Source: an uncultured Collinsella sp.
Lineage (GTDB): Bacteria; Actinomycetota; Coriobacteriia; Coriobacteriales; Coriobacteriaceae
Length of the DNA: 15,582 nt
Direction: 5' to 3'
Assembly: GCA_900756945.1 (NCBI GenBank)
Contig: CAAELZ010000057.1
Coordinates: forward strand, 1-15,582
The notes beneath the pieces are model-generated. The model searched no databases. It was given only the letters and a program-made list of their open reading frames with translations, and was not told where the DNA came from. Below, piece after piece: positions 13,436 through 15,582 of this stretch. Position 1 is the stretch's first letter, and each line of letters starts with the position of its first letter. The translations under genes and the position numbers were made by a program.

Positions 13436-14851
13436 ATGGGGAGCAAATCTCAGCAACAAGTTCAAGTAACGCCATCGGCCACTGCGACGATTCTCGTCGT
13501 TATGTATATTGCAGCCTTTGTTGTCGCGTTTAACGAGAACATCATTAACGTGGCGTTGCACGACATTATGGCGGCCTTTTCGGTGAGTGCCACCACGGCG
13601 CAGTGGCTCGTTTCGGGCTACATGATCGTGACGTCGATCTTTACGGCCGTCATGGCCTTCCTGTCCGGCCGTTTCTCGACGCGCAAGCTGCTGTTTTTCG
13701 CATGCGGATGCATGGTCGCCGGCGAAGTCCTGTGCCTGTTCGCTCCGTCGTTTAGCGTTTTGCTGCCAAGCCGTATTTTGCAGGCTGCGGGATCGGGCAT
13801 CTTGTTCCCGCTCATGATGAACGTGGTGCTGTCTTGCGCCCCGCGCGAGAAGCTCGGTCTGTATCTGAGTCTGGGCGGTGCCTGCATTACGCTAGGGCCG
13901 GCGTTTGGACCCGTGATCAGCGGTCTTATGTGCACGTTGTTTGGCTGGAGAGCGGTGTTCGTAGTGCCGTTGGTGGGCGGCATTGCGGTCGCTGCGGCGG
14001 GCGTAAAGCTTGTTCAGAATGTCGGAGAGCGCTCGAACACCACGCTTGATATTCTGTCGGTTGTTTTGCTCGCTGCCGGCATTACGGCATTTGTGTATTC
14101 CGTAGGCGAGTTCTCGACCAATCTGATTTCCGGCATCGTGACGCTCATCGCCGCCCTTGTGCTGCTCGGCTTGTTTGCGGCCCGTCAGCTCGAGCTCGAG
14201 CATCCGGTGCTTAACGTGCGTCCCATGGCGAGCGTTCGTTTTTGGCCTGCGTGCCTGCTTGTGGTGGTGTCGATGATGACAATGTTCTCGATGAGTGTTT
14301 TGTTGCCGCTCTATTTTGAGGGCGCATACGGCATGACCGCACTTGTTGCGGGCTTGCTCATTTTGCCGGCGATTGCCTGCAACGCTGTGACCTCGATTGT
14401 GGGCGGACGCGTGATGGATGCCCGTGGCGCGTGGCCGCTGCTGCCGGTCGGCTTTGCCCTGATTGCTGTGGGACAGGCTGCAATTTCGATGACCGCGGCA
14501 AGCATGAACATTGGTATTGTCGTGGCGCTGACTGTTGTGGTGTATGCCGGTGTCGGTTTGGTGCTGAGCCCCTCGCAGACGGCCGGCCTGGAGACGTTGC
14601 CCGCCGCTGAGCATCCTCACGGAACGGCATTGCTCAACACGTGGAACATGATTGCCGCGTCGTTTGGCCCGTCCCTGTTTATCGGCCTGCTCTCGAGTTC
14701 TGCGGCGACTGCCGGCGCCGCTGGCGCTGCGACCGACGTTGCCCAGGCGATCGGATTTGCGGCTGCCGTGCGCGTAGCGGCCGTGATTGCCGTGGCCGGG
14801 TTCGCGGTGTCGCTGGTGTACGCCCGCCGCGAGTCGCACATGTCGCATTAA
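13436..14851 (+). CDS. MFS transporter, DHA2 (EmrB/QacA-like) family
   Basis: 471-residue membrane protein, probably a proton-driven exporter of drugs or other small molecules. The start ATG at 13436 is preceded by GGAAGGA with 5 bases between; an overlapping ATG at 13432 is in another frame and the long upstream frame is spurious. It begins with a short polar tail, then hydrophobic segments through the whole length (12-14 predicted). Motif A is seen as LSGRFSTRKLL (76-86), and the antiporter motif C as GGACITLGPAFGPVISG (147-163). The first-helix motif reads FNENIINVALHDI (32-44), where many DHA2 proteins have an LDxTIVNVALP form. The length is slightly short for a 14-TM protein. No adjacent TetR or MarR regulator is visible, and no clear terminator follows the stop. 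Substrate unknown. Confidence 0.9.
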   Translation: MGSKSQQQVQVTPSATATILVVMYIAAFVVAFNENIINVALHDIMAAFSVSATTAQWLVSGYMIVTSIFTAVMAFLSGRFSTRKLLFFACGCMVAGEVLCLFAPSFSVLLPSRILQAAGSGILFPLMMNVVLSCAPREKLGLYLSLGGACITLGPAFGPVISGLMCTLFGWRAVFVVPLVGGIAVAAAGVKLVQNVGERSNTTLDILSVVLLAAGITAFVYSVGEFSTNLISGIVTLIAALVLLGLFAARQLELEHPVLNVRPMASVRFWPACLLVVVSMMTMFSMSVLLPLYFEGAYGMTALVAGLLILPAIACNAVTSIVGGRVMDARGAWPLLPVGFALIAVGQAAISMTAASMNIGIVVALTVVVYAGVGLVLSPSQTAGLETLPAAEHPHGTALLNTWNMIAASFGPSLFIGLLSSSAATAGAAGAATDVAQAIGFAAAVRVAAVIAVAGFAVSLVYARRESHMSH

Positions 14852-14935
14852 TGTGTGCACATAGATTCTGCAGCTAGATTGGATGGCGACACCATAAACT
14901 AATGGACGTTTTGCCGAGAGGCATGAATGTTTAAA

Positions 14936-14989
14936 GCGCAAAGAGTGCGCGACGGGCCCCGCGAATGGGGCGATGATGCCCGAGAGGGC
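14936..14989 (+). promoter_or_regulatory. Structured leader with three consecutive hairpins
   Basis: Three perfect short stems occur in a row upstream of the ribosome binding site at 14994: 14936-14940 with 14946-14950 (5 bp), 14956-14960 with 14967-14971 (5 bp), and 14978-14981 with 14986-14989 (4 bp closing a GAGA tetraloop of GNRA type). The remaining spacer from the MFS stop to the start codon shows no clear -35/-10 pair. It may be a cis-acting RNA leader, but no known riboswitch class was recognised. Confidence 0.4.
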
Positions 14990-15003
14990 CAAGAAGGAGT
15001 CTC

Positions 15004-15582
15004 ATGTCTGAGAACGAAGAGATCATGAACGAGACCGAGAACGAGACCATGGCTGCCGAGGTCGAGGCAGTCGAGACCGTGGAGACCGAAGCTGCCGAGG
15101 TTGAGGCTGCTGACGAGGTTTCCGCCGAGGAGGAGGCCGAGGTTGTCGAGGCCGCCGCTGATTACGATGATGAAGAGCTGATGGACAAGATGCAGAAGGC
15201 CGCCCGCCTGCTGCGCAGCCGTCGCTTTGCTATTTCCAAGGAGGAGGAGGCCAAGGCTGAGCGCATGGCGAACATCGAGCGCGCCATCAAGCTTCTTGAC
15301 CTCAAGCCCAAGATGGAGCAGAAGGAGATGTCCGACCTGCTGGGCATGCGCCTTCGTGAGCTCGATGGCCTGATGGCCGAGGCCGAGGCTGCCGATCTGG
15401 TCGGCCGCATCGACGACGCCGAGGGCGATATGCGCAAGATCGTCGTCTTCGCTGCCGAGGATGCCGCTGAGGGCCTGGTCGAGCTTGCCAACAAGAAGGA
15501 GAAGCTCCTGCCTGAGCTTTCTTACGAGGAGGCCACCGAGCTGATGGCCGCTCTCGATAAGGTTATCGCTCCGCTCGTCGCC
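15004..15582 (+). CDS. Acidic protein of unknown function with possible winged-helix region, 3'-partial
   Basis: Open frame of 193 codons running off the window. The ATG at 15004 follows AAGGAG by 4 bases. Residues 1-58 are extremely rich in Glu, Ala and Val, probably disordered. From about 59 the sequence becomes helical and charged (LMDKMQKAARLLRSRRFAIS). A stretch at about 99-128 (LDLKPKMEQKEMSDLLGMR, then LDGLMAEAEAADLVGRI) resembles the helix-turn-helix and following strand of MarR-like winged-helix domains, where 'MEQKEMSDLLGMRLRELDG' would be the DNA-contacting part. A further acidic helical region follows. I do not recognise the family. A nucleic-acid-binding regulator with an acidic tail is one possibility, and a chromosome- or ribosome-associated factor another. 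Codon use is strongly biased to C/G endings, suggesting good expression. There is no signal peptide or membrane segment. Confidence 0.75.
   Translation, partial: MSENEEIMNETENETMAAEVEAVETVETEAAEVEAADEVSAEEEAEVVEAAADYDDEELMDKMQKAARLLRSRRFAISKEEEAKAERMANIERAIKLLDLKPKMEQKEMSDLLGMRLRELDGLMAEAEAADLVGRIDDAEGDMRKIVVFAAEDAAEGLVELANKKEKLLPELSYEEATELMAALDKVIAPLVA

Noticed and set aside
13892..14992. 366-codon - strand frame opposite the MFS gene
   Set aside because: His/Arg/Gln-rich translation typical of an antisense shadow; the + strand has clear MFS motifs and a good ribosome binding site.

Overview
The window looks like a chromosomal segment of a gut-associated actinobacterium of the class Coriobacteriia, most likely Collinsella or a close relative. 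The grounds are GC-rich coding DNA with mostly G/C third codon positions, strong AGGAGG-type ribosome binding sites, a bile salt hydrolase, and cell-wall-anchored surface proteins with an LAXTG sorting signal. The genus is inferred from gene content; no rRNA or marker gene is present.

Layout. Bases 1-998 hold the 3' two thirds of a uracil permease (uraA) on the + strand. Its first ~100 bases do not read cleanly as the family. A shared hairpin terminator separates it from a convergent alpha/beta-hydrolase esterase (1060-1725, -). Next, on the - strand, come two tandem paralogues (1933-3687 and 3959-5731) encoding secreted beta-helix proteins with LAXTG anchors, and upstream of them an AzgA-type purine permease (5939-7252, -). 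Between the two paralogues lies a second copy of the last ~15 codons of the permease gene plus its terminator (3832-3937). This shows that the block 'permease tail - terminator - leader - surface gene' was duplicated in tandem.

Divergent from the permease are a peptide-deformylase-like gene lacking the catalytic Glu of HEXXH (7446-7865, +) and a bile salt hydrolase with all catalytic residues present (7997-8962, +). Then follow an orphan 3' coding tail on the - strand (about 9042-9166), an EamA/DMT exporter (9173-10084, -), and a divergent LysR regulator (10203-11060, +) with a T-N11-A inverted repeat between them.

The most unusual gene is at 11224-12744 (+). It fuses an XRE-type DNA-binding domain in frame to a complete 405-residue AlaA-like aminotransferase. 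It is preceded by four copies of AATTGAAC, two of them forming a perfect palindrome just after a putative -10 box. A second ribosome binding site and ATG lie at the domain junction. This suggests a self-regulating transaminase, comparable in principle to MocR/PdxR proteins but with a different DNA-binding domain, and possibly two protein products.

After a shared terminator comes a second deformylase-like gene (12820-13230, -), this one with an intact HEIDH but Met replacing the motif-I Gln. A DHA2-type MFS exporter (13436-14851, +) follows. The window ends inside an acidic protein of unknown function (15004 onward, +) preceded by a leader with three small hairpins. No tRNA, rRNA, CRISPR array or insertion sequence was seen, and no gene-free stretch exceeds 300 bases.
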